A stretch of 54,894 bases of DNA from Prochloron sp. SulCav_FS08_3_32_3330 (GCA_020721205.1 DYNF01000009.1:1-54894), one strand, 5' to 3'; shown: positions 6,477 through 16,999, counted from the first letter of the stretch. Notes: generated by a model not told the origin, from the sequence alone. A program made the numbers and translations.

Positions 6477-9284
6477 TTAAACTAAACGATTTAAAGTTTC
6501 AATTAATATTTCTTGATTAAAACGATCTTTAGTAATATAGGCATTTGCCCCCGCTTGTGCGCCCCTTCTTTTATCTTCATCAGAAGCAAGAGAAGTTACT
6601 AAAATAATTGGTAATTCATTATATTTTGGTTGTTGACGGATTTTTTCTGTGAAAGCAAGTCCATCCATATTCGGCATTTGAATATCGGAAACAATCGCAT
6701 CAAAATCTCGGGAAATAAGTTTATTAAAAGCATCTACTCCATCTATTGCCGTAATCACTTCATAACCCGCTCCTTCTAAAATTCGTTTTTCTTGAGTGCG
6801 GGTAGCAATGGAATCTTCAGCTAATAATACTACTCGTTTTTTCTGAATAGTTTGTTCCAGATTAAAGTTAGTTTTCGCAGGAATATTAGGAGTAATTGAA
6901 ATTCCTCCATGACGTTTTTTCTGGATGGTTTTTAGTATATCTATAGGATTAAGAATCATACAAACTTCTCCCGTTCCTAAGATAGTCGCCCCCGCCACAT
7001 TTCTTACTCGTTTTAAAAGACTACTTTGAGGTTTAATAACTACATCTTGAGTATCTAATAACCGATCTACAAATAAGCCTAATTTTTCGCCCCCAATATC
7101 TAGTAAAATACATAATAAATTTCCTTTATTTTGATTTTGATTTTGAGAATTATCCAGACTAAAATCGTGAGAAAATTCCAATAAATCCGCTAAATAAGCG
7201 ACAGAAATCGCTTGATTATCTAAAGCAATCGTATCCCTTCCTTCAATCGTAAAAATTTGTTCAGGGGCAATCAATAAAGTAGTCTGCACAAACTCGATCG
7301 GGATCGCATGAGTAATACTCTGAATATCCACTAATAATACATTCGCCGTCGCTAAAGTTGTACCTAGTTGAATCCGAAAAGTACAGCCTTGCCCCTGAGT
7401 TGACTCAATCGTAATATTACCTTTCAGCCTTTCCACATTAGTATTAACTACATCTAATCCTACACCACGTCCAGAAACCTCCGTAATAAATTTACGAGTA
7501 GAGAAACCGGGGGTTAAAATGATAGAATAGATCTGATTTGTCGTCATAGTTTCTAATTCTTCAGCACGGTATAACCCTTTATTAATCGCAGTTTCCTTAA
7601 TTTTTTGCAAATCTAAACCTCGTCCATCGTCACTCACTTCAATAATAATACTAGAAGCAGTTTGATAACCTTTTAAATGAATTTTACCACAAGGATTTTT
7701 GCCTTTTTGTCTTCTTTCAGAGGGAGTTTCAATCGCATGATCCACCGCATTGCGAATCATGTGCATTAAAGGATCCTTAATTTCCTCTAAAATTTGTTTA
7801 TCGGCGGAAGTTTCGCCCCCGTCAATCATTAATTCAATTTCTTTCCCTTCCTGTTTTGCCAGATCCCTCACCATTCGGGGAAAAAGAGTAAATACCGTAG
7901 ACAGAGGTAATAAACGTAAAGTTCTAATTTTTCCCTCTAATTCTCCCGCAATTAATTCTAATCGGGTACTATTTTCACTAGCAGAATTGCGTAAATGTTG
8001 AAAAATTTTATCTAATTTCTCTACATAAAGTTGAGAGGTTTCTGACTCAATATTATTTTGACGGAAACTGTGTCCTCGTCGGCTATTTTTCCATTCTTCC
8101 CATACAGCAAGGGCTTCCTCAATCTCGTTGGCTGTGTGAGCAATTCTAATTTTAGTAACGGTTAATTCCCCTGTCTGCGTCATTAAAGCGTCTAAATGAC
8201 TGGTTTTGACTCGAATGGTATCAATGCGATAAGGTTCGCCCATTTTTAACGCTGGAGTGTCAATCGCTTCATTTTTAAGAGGGGGTGCAGAGGGGTTTTT
8301 TTGAGGAGGTTTTTGTTTAGTAGCAACAGGGGATTTTTCCACTTTGGGAGCAACGGGAGGAATTTCCTCAGTTTCCGGGGGAAGATCCGGATAATCGGTT
8401 TTGGTAGGAGTGCTATTAGCGCCCATTAAAAAGGCTAATAAATGGAAAGTATTAATATTAGCAGGTTTTCCAGAAAAATATTGTTCAATTAAAGATTCTA
8501 TCCCTTTTAAACCTTCAGTAATTCGATTTTTAATATTATCATTTAAACTGGTTTTTTGTTGTTGAAGATCAATAATTATAAAATTAATTTGATCTAATAA
8601 AGGTAAAATCTGCTCTATTTGTAAAGCTTTTGCTTCTGTATAAATAGATTGATTAGTTTTAGCTAATTTCTCTAAATATTTGGGATTTTGAGGTGATGCT
8701 TGTAATTGACTAAAATTGATTTTAAATTTTTCAATATATTTTTGGATTGAGCCTCGATGATCAGCAAATTCTTTTCTAAATTTTGCTTCATTTTCATCTT
8801 CAGAAATTGAAGTTTCTTGATCATCTTGAATGAGGGTATCTTCTTCCTCAATTTCAGGAATAATTAACTGATCTTCTGTTAAAGTTTCTAACTCTAAAAG
8901 ATCAATTTCTTGCCCGTCAAGATAAAGCATAAATTGTTCAAGATCAACTTGAGAATCTTCCCCTGTAACTGCTTCATGAACTAACTTACGCAAAGCATCT
9001 AAACCATGATACAGGCGATCGCTCAAGTCAGAAGTAAGACTAACTTCTTTAGTTCTAATCGCTCCTAAAATATCCTCAATTTTATGACTAATAACTTCCA
9101 CTCCATCTACTCCTAACATACGAGAATCTCCCTTAAGAGAATGAGCTTCTCGCATTAAATCAGTAAAAGGACTATCATCCTTCGGATTTTTTTCTAAATG
9201 AAGAATACCCTCCTCTAATTTTTGGATATGTTCCTCACTAGAAACTTTATATAAATTCCGTAGTTCATCATCTTCAATCATCAT
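6477..9284 (-). CDS. CheA-type hybrid histidine kinase with C-terminal receiver
   Basis: A 935-residue chemosensory kinase. Order: Hpt domain (HSLKGD, phosphoacceptor near His48), a second helical region to about residue 300, a Pro-rich linker, the dimerisation/HATPase core, a CheW-like domain and a receiver domain. The core shows HMIRNAVDHAIE, DDGRGLD and GRGVGLDVV. The receiver has AEDS and SDIQMPNMDG, with the Asp near residue 867 and Lys in ITKD. This matches cyanobacterial CheA hybrids for type IV pilus motility or hormogonium control. Two MCP genes lie just upstream on the same strand (80-bp gap), so they probably form a signalling unit. GAGG lies 5-8 bases before the paired ATGs. No separate cheW or cheY is adjacent. 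Confidence 0.93.
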   Translation of the reverse strand: MMIEDDELRNLYKVSSEEHIQKLEEGILHLEKNPKDDSPFTDLMREAHSLKGDSRMLGVDGVEVISHKIEDILGAIRTKEVSLTSDLSDRLYHGLDALRKLVHEAVTGEDSQVDLEQFMLYLDGQEIDLLELETLTEDQLIIPEIEEEDTLIQDDQETSISEDENEAKFRKEFADHRGSIQKYIEKFKINFSQLQASPQNPKYLEKLAKTNQSIYTEAKALQIEQILPLLDQINFIIIDLQQQKTSLNDNIKNRITEGLKGIESLIEQYFSGKPANINTFHLLAFLMGANSTPTKTDYPDLPPETEEIPPVAPKVEKSPVATKQKPPQKNPSAPPLKNEAIDTPALKMGEPYRIDTIRVKTSHLDALMTQTGELTVTKIRIAHTANEIEEALAVWEEWKNSRRGHSFRQNNIESETSQLYVEKLDKIFQHLRNSASENSTRLELIAGELEGKIRTLRLLPLSTVFTLFPRMVRDLAKQEGKEIELMIDGGETSADKQILEEIKDPLMHMIRNAVDHAIETPSERRQKGKNPCGKIHLKGYQTASSIIIEVSDDGRGLDLQKIKETAINKGLYRAEELETMTTNQIYSIILTPGFSTRKFITEVSGRGVGLDVVNTNVERLKGNITIESTQGQGCTFRIQLGTTLATANVLLVDIQSITHAIPIEFVQTTLLIAPEQIFTIEGRDTIALDNQAISVAYLADLLEFSHDFSLDNSQNQNQNKGNLLCILLDIGGEKLGLFVDRLLDTQDVVIKPQSSLLKRVRNVAGATILGTGEVCMILNPIDILKTIQKKRHGGISITPNIPAKTNFNLEQTIQKKRVVLLAEDSIATRTQEKRILEGAGYEVITAIDGVDAFNKLISRDFDAIVSDIQMPNMDGLAFTEKIRQQPKYNELPIILVTSLASDEDKRRGAQAGANAYITKDRFNQEILIETLNRLV

Positions 9285-9324
9285 AAAACCTCAAAAAAAT
9301 TCAAAATTCAAAATTCAAAATTAA

Positions 9325-9357
9325 GTTTGATGTGGTGCTTTTAGCACTACATCAAAC
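9325..9357. repeat. Short palindrome between MCP and CheA genes
   Basis: GTTTGATGTGGTGC and GCACTACATCAAAC are inverted with one mismatch around a short loop. Just to the left are tandem AAATTC-type heptamers (9295-9322). Confidence 0.7.
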
Positions 9358-9364
9358 CAATAAC

Positions 9365-10825
9365 TTATACTAAAGTTTTTAACTCCTGTGCGGCTTGATT
9401 TAATTGTTCCACACCCGTGCGAGTTTGAGTAATACCCGTTGCCGTTTCTTTCGCCCCTGTATTAATAATATTCATGGCTGATACTACCTGCTCGATCGCC
9501 GTAACTTGTTGACGAATATTAAGGGAAATTTGTTGATTATTAATAACTACATTATTAACAGAATCCGCTACTCCAGCAAAGGCTTGAGCCGTTTCTTTTG
9601 TCATTTCCATGCCCTGATCTACGGTTTTTGTACCATCATCTGTAACGATCACGGTAGTATTAATTGCTTTTTGAATTTCTGTCACTAAAAGATTAATTTT
9701 TTCCGCAGATTGACGAGATTGATCCGCTAATTTCCTGATTTCTGAGGCTACCACAGAAAAACCTTTGCCATGTTCTCCCGCTCTTACCGCCTCTACAGAA
9801 GCATTCAGAGCTAACATATTAGTTTGATTCGCAATATCACTCACTAACTGGGAAATATTACCAATTTGATTAGTTTGTTCACTTAAAAGCACAATTTGTT
9901 GAGCGATCGCCCCTACTTTCCCTTTTAAATCCTCCATTTTATCAAGAGTTGAATTAACGGTACGATTACCCATTTCTGTCATTTCTAAAGCCTGATTAGC
10001 CGCATTAGAAGCAGAATCAGCCTGTTGAGCAGATTGCCTCGAAGACGCGCCTAACTCCTCCATCGTTGTGGTAGTTTCATTAACGGAAGCCGCTTGTTCA
10101 GAAGCCGTGCGTTCCTGTTGTTCAACGGTAGAGGCGATTTCATTCGATGAAGATGCTAAAACATTGGCAGTTTGACCCATTTGTTTAGCAATACCGTTAA
10201 CAATAATTAAACCTAATCCAATAGATAAAACAAAGGAAAGAAAGGTAGTACCAATTAAAATCAGAATCAGGATATTTAATGCTGATTCTTGATTTTTCAT
10301 ACTCAGGTCTACAAGTTCATTTTCCCTTTCCTTAAATTTAATTAATAATTCAGACATTGCCTCGATTTGATCTCGTCCCCCATCTATTTTCCATTGTTCA
10401 ATTACTTTGTCCCTAGGTACGTTTTTATTAACTAAATCAATTAAATCTAAATTAATTTTTTCCAGTTCTACTAGATTTGTTTTTAGTTCGGTAAAAATTT
10501 CCTGTTGTTGTTTATCCTCCATAAGTTCATCTAGGCTTTTACTATATTTAACAACGGCTTCTTGTGCTGATTTAAAATTATCCACAGAAGTTTGATCTTT
10601 ATCTAAAATATAACCCCTTGTAGTACGGGAAAGAACTTGAATTTCAATCCCTAAATCCCCAATCGTGCCTTGAATTTGAACTGCTCGTTCTAAATTAAGA
10701 ATTTCAGTGCGCACACTTTGAACTTTTAAAAAGACAATAAATCCTGAAATGATCGAAAGAATAACAGGGATTGAATATCCCCCTAAAATTTGATATCTAA
10801 TCGCTAATTTTTTGTTATTTGGCAT
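9365..10825 (-). CDS. Methyl-accepting chemotaxis protein (CHASE3-like sensor)
   Basis: The 486-residue transducer has a first membrane helix near residues 15-32 and a helical extracytoplasmic region to about 185 containing [14 protein letters not shown]. That phrase resembles CHASE3-type sensor helices. A second membrane helix follows ([20 protein letters not shown]), then the cytoplasmic signalling hairpin. The tip is present: [25 protein letters not shown] domain is not obvious. It would form arrays with the CheA-type kinase encoded just downstream. A second transducer of identical length lies immediately upstream; the two differ mainly in the sensor half. Confidence 0.9.
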   Translation of the reverse strand: MPNNKKLAIRYQILGGYSIPVILSIISGFIVFLKVQSVRTEILNLERAVQIQGTIGDLGIEIQVLSRTTRGYILDKDQTSVDNFKSAQEAVVKYSKSLDELMEDKQQQEIFTELKTNLVELEKINLDLIDLVNKNVPRDKVIEQWKIDGGRDQIEAMSELLIKFKERENELVDLSMKNQESALNILILILIGTTFLSFVLSIGLGLIIVNGIAKQMGQTANVLASSSNEIASTVEQQERTASEQAASVNETTTTMEELGASSRQSAQQADSASNAANQALEMTEMGNRTVNSTLDKMEDLKGKVGAIAQQIVLLSEQTNQIGNISQLVSDIANQTNMLALNASVEAVRAGEHGKGFSVVASEIRKLADQSRQSAEKINLLVTEIQKAINTTVIVTDDGTKTVDQGMEMTKETAQAFAGVADSVNNVVINNQQISLNIRQQVTAIEQVVSAMNIINTGAKETATGITQTRTGVEQLNQAAQELKTLV

Positions 10826-10830
10826 AATAA

Positions 10831-10913
10831 TTTGTTCTTTGTTATTTGTTATTTGTTCTTTGTTATTGGTTATTTGTTATTTGTTATTTGTTATTTGTTA
10901 TTTGTTATTTGTT
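10831..10913. repeat. TTTGTTA heptamer tandem repeat
   Basis: About eleven 7-bp units of TTTGTTA, with TTTGTTC and TTGGTTA variants, fill most of the gap between the two MCP genes. Short runs of the same heptamer occur near 14703, 38518 and 40970. Confidence 0.85.
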
Positions 10914-10995
10914 AGTATATACAGGCAAGATGCCTGTACTACTGGTAACTGATTACTGTTCACTGTCAACTATCCACTATCAACTGTCAACTATA

Positions 10996-12456
10996 TTAGA
11001 CCATTTCTTTTAATTCATTAGCCGCCTGATTTAACTTTTGTGTACCTAATTTTGTTTGAGTAATACCCGTAGCCGTTTCCCTCGCCGCTTGACTTAGAGA
11101 GTTCATCTCATTTACCACCTCCGTAATAGCGATCGCCTGTTGTTTAGACGTTAAAGAAATTTGTTGACTATTGACCACAATAAAATCAATGGATTCTCCC
11201 ACTTTTCTAAAAGTTTGAGCATTATCTTCAGCAAGTTTAACGGTTTTATCCACTTTTTGAGTCCCTAAATCCGTCGCCATAATTGTACCTTGAATTGCTT
11301 TTTGAATATCAGAAATTAAATCCTTAATTTTTTGCGCAGAAATTTTACTCTGATCCGCTAATTTTCTAATTTCTGAGGCTACCACCGAAAAACCTTTCCC
11401 ATGTTCTCCGGCTCTTACCGCTTCCACCGCCGCATTCAGAGCTAACATATTAGTTTGATTAGCTAATTCTCCTACCAATTTTTGATAATTATCTATTTGA
11501 CCAATTTGTTGATTAAGTTGATTAATCGAAACAGCGATCATCTCTACTTGATTTTTCAAATCTGACATTTCTTGAAAAGCTTTTTCCACTGATTGATTTC
11601 CTTCTTGAGAAAGTGTTAAAACCTCTTTCGCACTATTAGCAGAGTTTTCAGCCTGTTGTGCCGATTGTTGGGCAGAAGCCTGAAGTTCATCCATCGTAGT
11701 GGAAGTTTTATTAACAGAATTTGCCTGTTGTTGAGCAATTCTTGCCTGTTCTTCCGAAGCTGTAACAATTTCATTAGAAGCCGTCGCCATGGAATTAATT
11801 GTACTTTCAAAAGTATAAATAATCGCTTTATTAATAAAAGTTTTTAAAAGAAGCACAATAAAAATAATAGTAATAGCTAAAAAAGGAATAAAAGTCCATA
11901 AAATAAGATTAAAAATATAAGTAGCTTTTGCTCTTTCTTCCTGTGCCACATCTAACTGTAATTGAATTAGTTTTTCAATGGATTCTGACAGAGGATCTGT
12001 AACTTTATATAAAGGTCCATCAAATTTATTTAATTCTTTAATTAAAGCCTCCCCTTGATAAGTTGTTAAAACAGTTTTAAATTTATCAATTTGTTCATCT
12101 GTTGCAGATGCTGTTTTTTTAACTTCATCAGCCAAAATCTTTTCTTCAGGAGTTAAATAGGTTTTTTGATAAGCTTCCCAATTTTCTTTAATATTTACTT
12201 GTGCGTCGTTTATTTTTTGTAATGCTTGATCACGAGTCATGATTCCCGCATGAGTTTTATTTGCCGTGTCAATCACCCCCACAAGATATTCGTCGGAAAC
12301 AGTTTTCAGTTGTTTTAAAGGGATCATTCGATCATCATAAATAGTTTCCACTTGATGATTAATTTGAAAAAAACCGATGATCGAAGAAACTCCCATGACA
12401 CCTAATAATAGTGCAGGAACAATAAAACCTAATTGTAATTTAGTTCTTAATTTCAT
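10996..12456 (-). CDS. Methyl-accepting chemotaxis protein (four-helix-bundle sensor)
   Basis: A 486-residue transducer. The start MKLRTKLQLGFIVPALLLG gives the first membrane helix. Residues 35-185 look like a 4HB_MCP sensor (DDRMIPLKQLKTVSDEYL). The second membrane helix is near 186-205 (ILWTFIPFLAITIIFIVLLL). The signalling region has [20 protein letters not shown] and repeated Gln/Ala-rich coiled coil with potential methylation sites. It is first of a three-gene minus-strand run (MCP, MCP, CheA), with 170 bp of heptamer repeat before the second MCP. The ligand is unknown. Confidence 0.9.
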   Translation of the reverse strand: MKLRTKLQLGFIVPALLLGVMGVSSIIGFFQINHQVETIYDDRMIPLKQLKTVSDEYLVGVIDTANKTHAGIMTRDQALQKINDAQVNIKENWEAYQKTYLTPEEKILADEVKKTASATDEQIDKFKTVLTTYQGEALIKELNKFDGPLYKVTDPLSESIEKLIQLQLDVAQEERAKATYIFNLILWTFIPFLAITIIFIVLLLKTFINKAIIYTFESTINSMATASNEIVTASEEQARIAQQQANSVNKTSTTMDELQASAQQSAQQAENSANSAKEVLTLSQEGNQSVEKAFQEMSDLKNQVEMIAVSINQLNQQIGQIDNYQKLVGELANQTNMLALNAAVEAVRAGEHGKGFSVVASEIRKLADQSKISAQKIKDLISDIQKAIQGTIMATDLGTQKVDKTVKLAEDNAQTFRKVGESIDFIVVNSQQISLTSKQQAIAITEVVNEMNSLSQAARETATGITQTKLGTQKLNQAANELKEMV

Positions 12457-12899
12457 TTTTTTAATCTGCTCTTATGCTTATGTCTGAAAATTTCAGATTT
12501 TATTGTTAATATACAATATTTTTTTGTTCAGATCAGACTTTTTTATCAAATCTTAATTAAATTTTTGTAAAGTTTTTATTAATAAATCTTATCTGGTAAA
12601 TAATTAATATTATTAATCCCCTAAAAAGTCTTATATTTTTGATTTTTAAATAAAGTTAATCCCTAATTCTTTAAAAAACAACCAAATATTAAGATTAAAT
12701 TAAACTTGGTTTATATTTTAGTAAAATTGCTTGTTTATAATCAAAAACTGTTTACAATAAAAAATGTTTCAAGAACCAAAAAACTTGACAAACTTAAAAT
12801 AATATTGTTAAACAATAAACAAATATTTAATATTTGACTTTTGTTTTAAACTTATCGCTAAATTTTTTAAATTAATTATTCACTGGAGAATCATTTTTT
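12457..12899. other. AT-rich divergent intergenic region
   Basis: This 443-bp gap separates the divergent MCP and phosphate-binding genes and must hold both promoters. It is nearly all A/T with several TTAAAC/TTAAAT words. I could not align a convincing series of 8-bp Pho boxes at 11-bp spacing, and I see no gene or repeat. Confidence 0.5.
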
Positions 12900-13955
12900 A
12901 TGTCCGCTAAAACCTTATTGAAACGTCCCACCGCTTTTTTAATCGCTTCCCTTCTTTCTTTAGGATTAGCTAGTTGTGGACAAGAACAAGCACCCACTAA
13001 CACCGAAACGCCTACAGAAACCACTCCTGCTAATACATCAGGATTAAGTGGCGATATCTCCGTAGATGGATCCAGTACCGTTTTTCCCATTTCTGAGGCA
13101 ATGGCAGAAGAATTTATGAAAGCTAATTCCGGCACGAGAGTAACCGTCGGTATTTCCGGCACTGGTGGAGGTTTCAAGAAATTTTGTGCAGGAGAAACAG
13201 ATATTTCTAACGCTTCTCGTCCGATTAAAGAGTCAGAAATTGAACTTTGCAAAAAGAATAATATTGAATATGTGGAAATTCCCGTCGCTTTTGACGGTTT
13301 ATCAGTAGTAGTTCATAAAGAAAATAACTGGGCAACTTGTTTGAAAACTGATGAATTAGCTACCATGTGGAAACCCGAATCTGAGGGTAAAATAATGAAA
13401 TGGAATCAAATTAATCCAGCATTTCCTGATAAAGATTTAGACCTTTTTGGGGCGGGTACAGACTCCGGTACTTATGATTATTTTACCGATGCAATCACGG
13501 GTAAAGAAGGGGAAAGCCGAGGAGATTTTACAGCGAGTGAAGATGATAATGTCATTGTACAGGGTGTTTCAGCGGATCCCGCAGGTTTAGGATTTTTCGG
13601 TTTTGCTTATTATGAGGAAAATAAAGACACTCTTAAAGTCTTACAAATTGAAAATTCCGAAGGAAAATGTATTGAACCTACGGCTGAAACCATTGCAGAC
13701 GGTACATATAACCCCTTATCACGTCCTATTTTCGTTTATATTAGTAAAACTGCTTTAGAAAGTAAACCTCAAGTTAAAGCTTTTGCAGAATATCACCTTG
13801 AAAATGCGAATCAACCTTTAGTTAGTGAGGTGGGATATATTGCTTTAACAGAGGATATTTTAACTAAAGCTAAAGCCAGAATCACTAATACCACTCTTGG
13901 CACTATTTATGAAGGTAAATCTTCTGTAGGAGTGAAATTATCTGAGAAATTATAA
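12900..13955 (+). CDS. sphX: Periplasmic phosphate-binding lipoprotein (PstS/SphX family)
   Basis: The 351-residue substrate-binding protein starts with a lipoprotein signal peptide ending LGLASC (lipobox Cys at residue 26). It then has a Thr/Pro-rich linker and the PstS fold: [40 protein letters not shown] and [12 protein letters not shown]. These loops bind phosphate in this family. The sequence matches cyanobacterial SphX, usually induced by low phosphate through SphR. Here it is alone, without pstCAB. GGAG is 10 bases before the ATG. The symbol sphX rather than pstS is an inference from similarity to the cyanobacterial branch. Confidence 0.88.
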   Translation: MSAKTLLKRPTAFLIASLLSLGLASCGQEQAPTNTETPTETTPANTSGLSGDISVDGSSTVFPISEAMAEEFMKANSGTRVTVGISGTGGGFKKFCAGETDISNASRPIKESEIELCKKNNIEYVEIPVAFDGLSVVVHKENNWATCLKTDELATMWKPESEGKIMKWNQINPAFPDKDLDLFGAGTDSGTYDYFTDAITGKEGESRGDFTASEDDNVIVQGVSADPAGLGFFGFAYYEENKDTLKVLQIENSEGKCIEPTAETIADGTYNPLSRPIFVYISKTALESKPQVKAFAEYHLENANQPLVSEVGYIALTEDILTKAKARITNTTLGTIYEGKSSVGVKLSEKL

Positions 13956-14034
13956 TTAAATTCAAAATTCAAAATTCAAAATTCAAAATAAATGATTAAG
14001 GCTTAACATTATTAAGCTTTAATCATTGCAATTT

Positions 14035-14436
14035 TTACCAAATAGTTTTTACCTTAGAAGATTTAATTTTATAATCTCGACTAATAATTGGAATATTGTA
14101 ATATAAACCAGTAGCCGCAATTAAGCGATCAGGTAAATCGGGAATTTCATCTCGACTAACATTTGCTAAACTTTTAGCAATATTTTCATCCAAAGAAATA
14201 GAGACTAATAAAGTATCACCTTGATTAATTTCTGTGATTAACTTATTTAAAGTATCTTTTGGTATTCTTCCTTTTTCTATTAAATAAATAATCTCTACTA
14301 TTGTAATAGTAGAAAATCCTACGTTATGACCATTTTGACCAATATTTTCGATAGTAGATTTTGCTGTTTGAGAAAGACGCTCATCATCAAAAATATACCA
14401 AATAACGGTATGAGTATCAGCAATAGCTTTTAACAT
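14035..14436 (-). CDS. vapC: PIN-domain toxin (VapC family)
   Basis: The 133-residue PIN-domain RNase shows the expected acidic residues: Asp in AIADTH (residue 7), Glu in TIVEIIYL, and Asp in DRLIAA and SRDYKI. VapC toxins cleave tRNA or rRNA and are held inactive by a partner antitoxin. Its ATG follows the stop codon of the upstream 82-residue gene with no gap (TAA-ATG), so the pair is surely co-translated. The target RNA cannot be predicted. Confidence 0.88.
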   Translation of the reverse strand: MLKAIADTHTVIWYIFDDERLSQTAKSTIENIGQNGHNVGFSTITIVEIIYLIEKGRIPKDTLNKLITEINQGDTLLVSISLDENIAKSLANVSRDEIPDLPDRLIAATGLYYNIPIISRDYKIKSSKVKTIW

Positions 14437-14685
14437 TTAGATATCCTCTCCCGCAAAATTTGACCACATTTCTTGACGTAGTTGATCAATATCTTCTGTA
14501 GATGGTGCTTTGCCTAGATTCGCACAAATTCCTAATAATGAGCGTCGAGGTTTTATTTCTATTGCTGTTAATGTTTCCTTTTCTAATTCTTTAGTTAAGC
14601 GTATTTTATCATTAATAGAAAGTTGATTAACTAAACTCAAAATTTGTTCAAAGTTAACAGAAATTTGGTAGTTAGCTTGAGTCAT
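14437..14685 (-). CDS. Antitoxin of VapBC-type pair
   Basis: An 82-residue protein whose stop abuts the VapC start. The N-terminal half (ISVNFEQILSLVNQLSINDKIRL) is helical; the C-terminal half (LGKAPSTEDIDQLRQEMWSNF) resembles the toxin-wrapping tails of cyanobacterial antitoxins. I see no classic AbrB or ribbon-helix-helix signature, so the DNA-binding mode is uncertain. The role rests mainly on its position and size. GGAGG lies about 8 bases upstream of the ATG. Confidence 0.75.
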   Translation of the reverse strand: MTQANYQISVNFEQILSLVNQLSINDKIRLTKELEKETLTAIEIKPRRSLLGICANLGKAPSTEDIDQLRQEMWSNFAGEDI

Positions 14686-14741
14686 ATTTATGACCTCCTT
14701 ATATTTGTTATTTGTTATTTGTCTAAAGACAAATAATTAAT

Positions 14742-16280
14742 CTATAATAACCCAATAATTTTATCAATAACCTCCTCAATTGTTAAATGATCTGTAATAA
14801 TTTCGATCGCATCGGTAGCCTTTTTTAAAGGAGCAATTTTTCGGGTACTATCTTTATAATCTCTTTCTGCTATTTCTATTTCTAATTGGGATAAATTAAT
14901 CTCATTATAACCTTGATTTTCTAAATCTTGTAATCTTCTTTTTGCTCTTTCTTGAACCGAGGCAGTTAAAAATATTTTTAAATCTGCATCAGGAAACACA
15001 TGAGTCCCAATATCACGCCCTTCTGCCACGATTCCTCCCTTTTTACCAAATAACTTTTGTTTACTAACTAACGCCTCTCTAACTGCATTTAAAGCGGCAA
15101 TTGTTGACGTATTTTGCGTAATTTCCGGGCTACGAATCGCCGTGGTAATATCTTCTCCATTCATTTTAACTTGAATTGGTAAATCAGGAGTATGAGGAGG
15201 TATTAATTCTAAAGAACTTTTTGCTAATAATTCGGCAATTTTTGCTTCATTTTCTAATTCTATCTTATTATTAATAATTAACCATGTTACTGCTCTATAC
15301 ATTGCCCCAGTATCCAGATAAAGTAAATTTAATTTTTCGGCAATTTTACGAGTAACGGTAGATTTTCCTGCTCCGGCTGGTCCATCAATCGCAATAATCG
15401 GTAACTTTTGTTTTAAAATTAAATTATCAATTAAACGAGTTTTTCCTAAATAAACGGCGATCGCTAGTAAACCTTGATCTTCAATTTTTTCTAAAGTTGT
15501 TAAAGTCTCAGTATCCACAATATTAATATAATCAATTTTAATTTCGGGTACAGATTTTAACTTTTCTTCTACTAACTTAATTAAAATTTTAACATCTTTT
15601 TCCCCTTGATTAAAAGCAATTTTTGCTAACTGTAAACTTTCAAATAAAATCGTCGCTTTTTGCTGTTCTTCTAAAGTTAAATATTGATTACGAGAACTCA
15701 AAGCTAAACCAGATTTTTCCCTAATAATAGCACAACCTCGAATTTCTATAGGTAAGTTTAAATCTATCACTAAACGGCGAATAATTGCTAATTGTTGAGC
15801 ATCTTTTTCGCCAAAATAAGCAATATTTGGTTGAATAATATTAAATAATTTAATTACAATCGTTGCTACCCCTTCAAAATGTCCCGGACGGGAATTTCCA
15901 CAAAGATTATTCATCAGAGAGTGAGGGGGAACAACTTGAGTAAAATTAGTTAAATTTTCTGTATTAATATTATTAGTAATATCTCCATAAAGTTCTGACA
16001 AAAGAGGAGTAAAAATTACATCTACTCCTAATTTTTCACAGAGTTTTAAATCCTGTTCTAATTGCCGAGGATATTGGTTTAAATCCTCATGAGGATTAAA
16101 TTGTAAAGGATTAATAAAAATACTAACTACGACTAAATCCGTTTCAGAAACTGCTCTTTCAATTAAACTTTGATGCCCTTGATGTAATGCTCCCATCGTG
16201 GGAACTAAACTAATATTTTTATCTTGTTTTTGAGATTTTAAATAATATCTTAATCCCGCAATTGTTTGAAAAATTTGCAC
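14742..16280 (-). CDS. panC-cmk: Bifunctional pantoate-beta-alanine ligase / cytidylate kinase
   Basis: The 512-residue fusion is characteristic of cyanobacteria. Residues 1-285 are PanC, which makes pantothenate from pantoate, beta-alanine and ATP: VPTMGALHQGHQSLI carries the HxGH signature, and SSRNQYL is present. Residues 290-512 are CMP/dCMP kinase: Walker A GPAGAGKST, DTGAMYRAVTW, AEGRDIGTHVFPDADLKIFL and ERDYKDSTRKIAPL. Together with coaBC (52708) it gives the window two coenzyme A pathway genes. SD-like GGAGGG lies upstream. It is followed by the VapBC pair on the same strand. Confidence 0.96.
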   Translation of the reverse strand: MQIFQTIAGLRYYLKSQKQDKNISLVPTMGALHQGHQSLIERAVSETDLVVVSIFINPLQFNPHEDLNQYPRQLEQDLKLCEKLGVDVIFTPLLSELYGDITNNINTENLTNFTQVVPPHSLMNNLCGNSRPGHFEGVATIVIKLFNIIQPNIAYFGEKDAQQLAIIRRLVIDLNLPIEIRGCAIIREKSGLALSSRNQYLTLEEQQKATILFESLQLAKIAFNQGEKDVKILIKLVEEKLKSVPEIKIDYINIVDTETLTTLEKIEDQGLLAIAVYLGKTRLIDNLILKQKLPIIAIDGPAGAGKSTVTRKIAEKLNLLYLDTGAMYRAVTWLIINNKIELENEAKIAELLAKSSLELIPPHTPDLPIQVKMNGEDITTAIRSPEITQNTSTIAALNAVREALVSKQKLFGKKGGIVAEGRDIGTHVFPDADLKIFLTASVQERAKRRLQDLENQGYNEINLSQLEIEIAERDYKDSTRKIAPLKKATDAIEIITDHLTIEEVIDKIIGLL

Positions 16281-16367
16281 TTTTTCCCTCCAGTTTTAAT
16301 AAATTATTAATAATTATTGATTAATGATTCAATCATTAATTTATTGTTTATGATTGAATCATTAAAT

Positions 16368-16904
16368 TTAAAGAGATTTTTCGATCGCTTGATTAATGTC
16401 AAGATGTAAAATATATTCTCCTAGTTTAAAATGAGATGACCATAATTCATATTCTAAACGTAAAGAAGTTAAAAGAGGATAACCTTCTAACTTTAAATAA
16501 CGGGTATAATTACGCAATTGAAAAGAATAATTTTCATTATTGTCATGATCGTGTAACCAAAAACGAGTTTTTCCATAAACTCCCCTTTCCCAAAAATGCC
16601 GATAGCCTGTTTTTCCTTCCCCTTGAGTGGTCATGATTACCCGGAAAGGAGAGATTTCTAGCCAGAGTAAACGGCTATGAGACTCAAAAGGGCGTAAGGG
16701 ATTTTCAGGAAATTTTCCCCTGCTCATGCCTTTAGATTCTGATTTTGTTACGATAGATTGAGGGGGATTGGTTTCATTAAATACTAAGTGGAAACTTTGT
16801 CGATCTTTTTGGTAAAGTGTACCGATCGCCTCTAAAGTAGAACAGACTAGGAGATCTTTAGACAGGAAAGATAAACAAACAGAAGTTTGGTGATGAGCTA
16901 ACAT
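16368..16904 (-). CDS. Conserved-looking hypothetical protein
   Basis: A 178-residue soluble protein without membrane segments or a signal peptide. It is rich in aromatic residues and Arg/His (WLEISPFRVIMTTQGEGKTGYRHFWERGVYG; HDHDNNENYSFQLRNYTRYLKLEG). The composition and codon use look like a real gene, and the frame is uninterrupted. I recognise no catalytic motif or named family. It is upstream of panC-cmk on the same strand with an 87-bp gap holding paired ATGATTGAATCAT palindromes. No clear Shine-Dalgarno, so the start at 16904 is uncertain. Confidence 0.6.
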   Translation of the reverse strand: MLAHHQTSVCLSFLSKDLLVCSTLEAIGTLYQKDRQSFHLVFNETNPPQSIVTKSESKGMSRGKFPENPLRPFESHSRLLWLEISPFRVIMTTQGEGKTGYRHFWERGVYGKTRFWLHDHDNNENYSFQLRNYTRYLKLEGYPLLTSLRLEYELWSSHFKLGEYILHLDINQAIEKSL

Positions 16905-16999
16905 GAATCAAGCAAGGGGTGAAAATAGTGGGATATATCTTAAAGATAATGTTTTACAGCCTATTTTTCCAAAAACTTAAAAAAAGTTAAACAAACCCC

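Noticed and set aside
9365-12456. A recent tandem duplication of the two MCP genes
   Set aside because: Both are 486 residues, but sensor halves differ completely and similarity is confined to the conserved signalling tip, so equal length is likely coincidence or ancient.
12700-12899. Pho boxes upstream of sphX
   Set aside because: TTAAAC/TTAAAT words occur but do not line up as 8-bp repeats at 11-bp spacing, and the region is so AT-rich that chance matches are expected.
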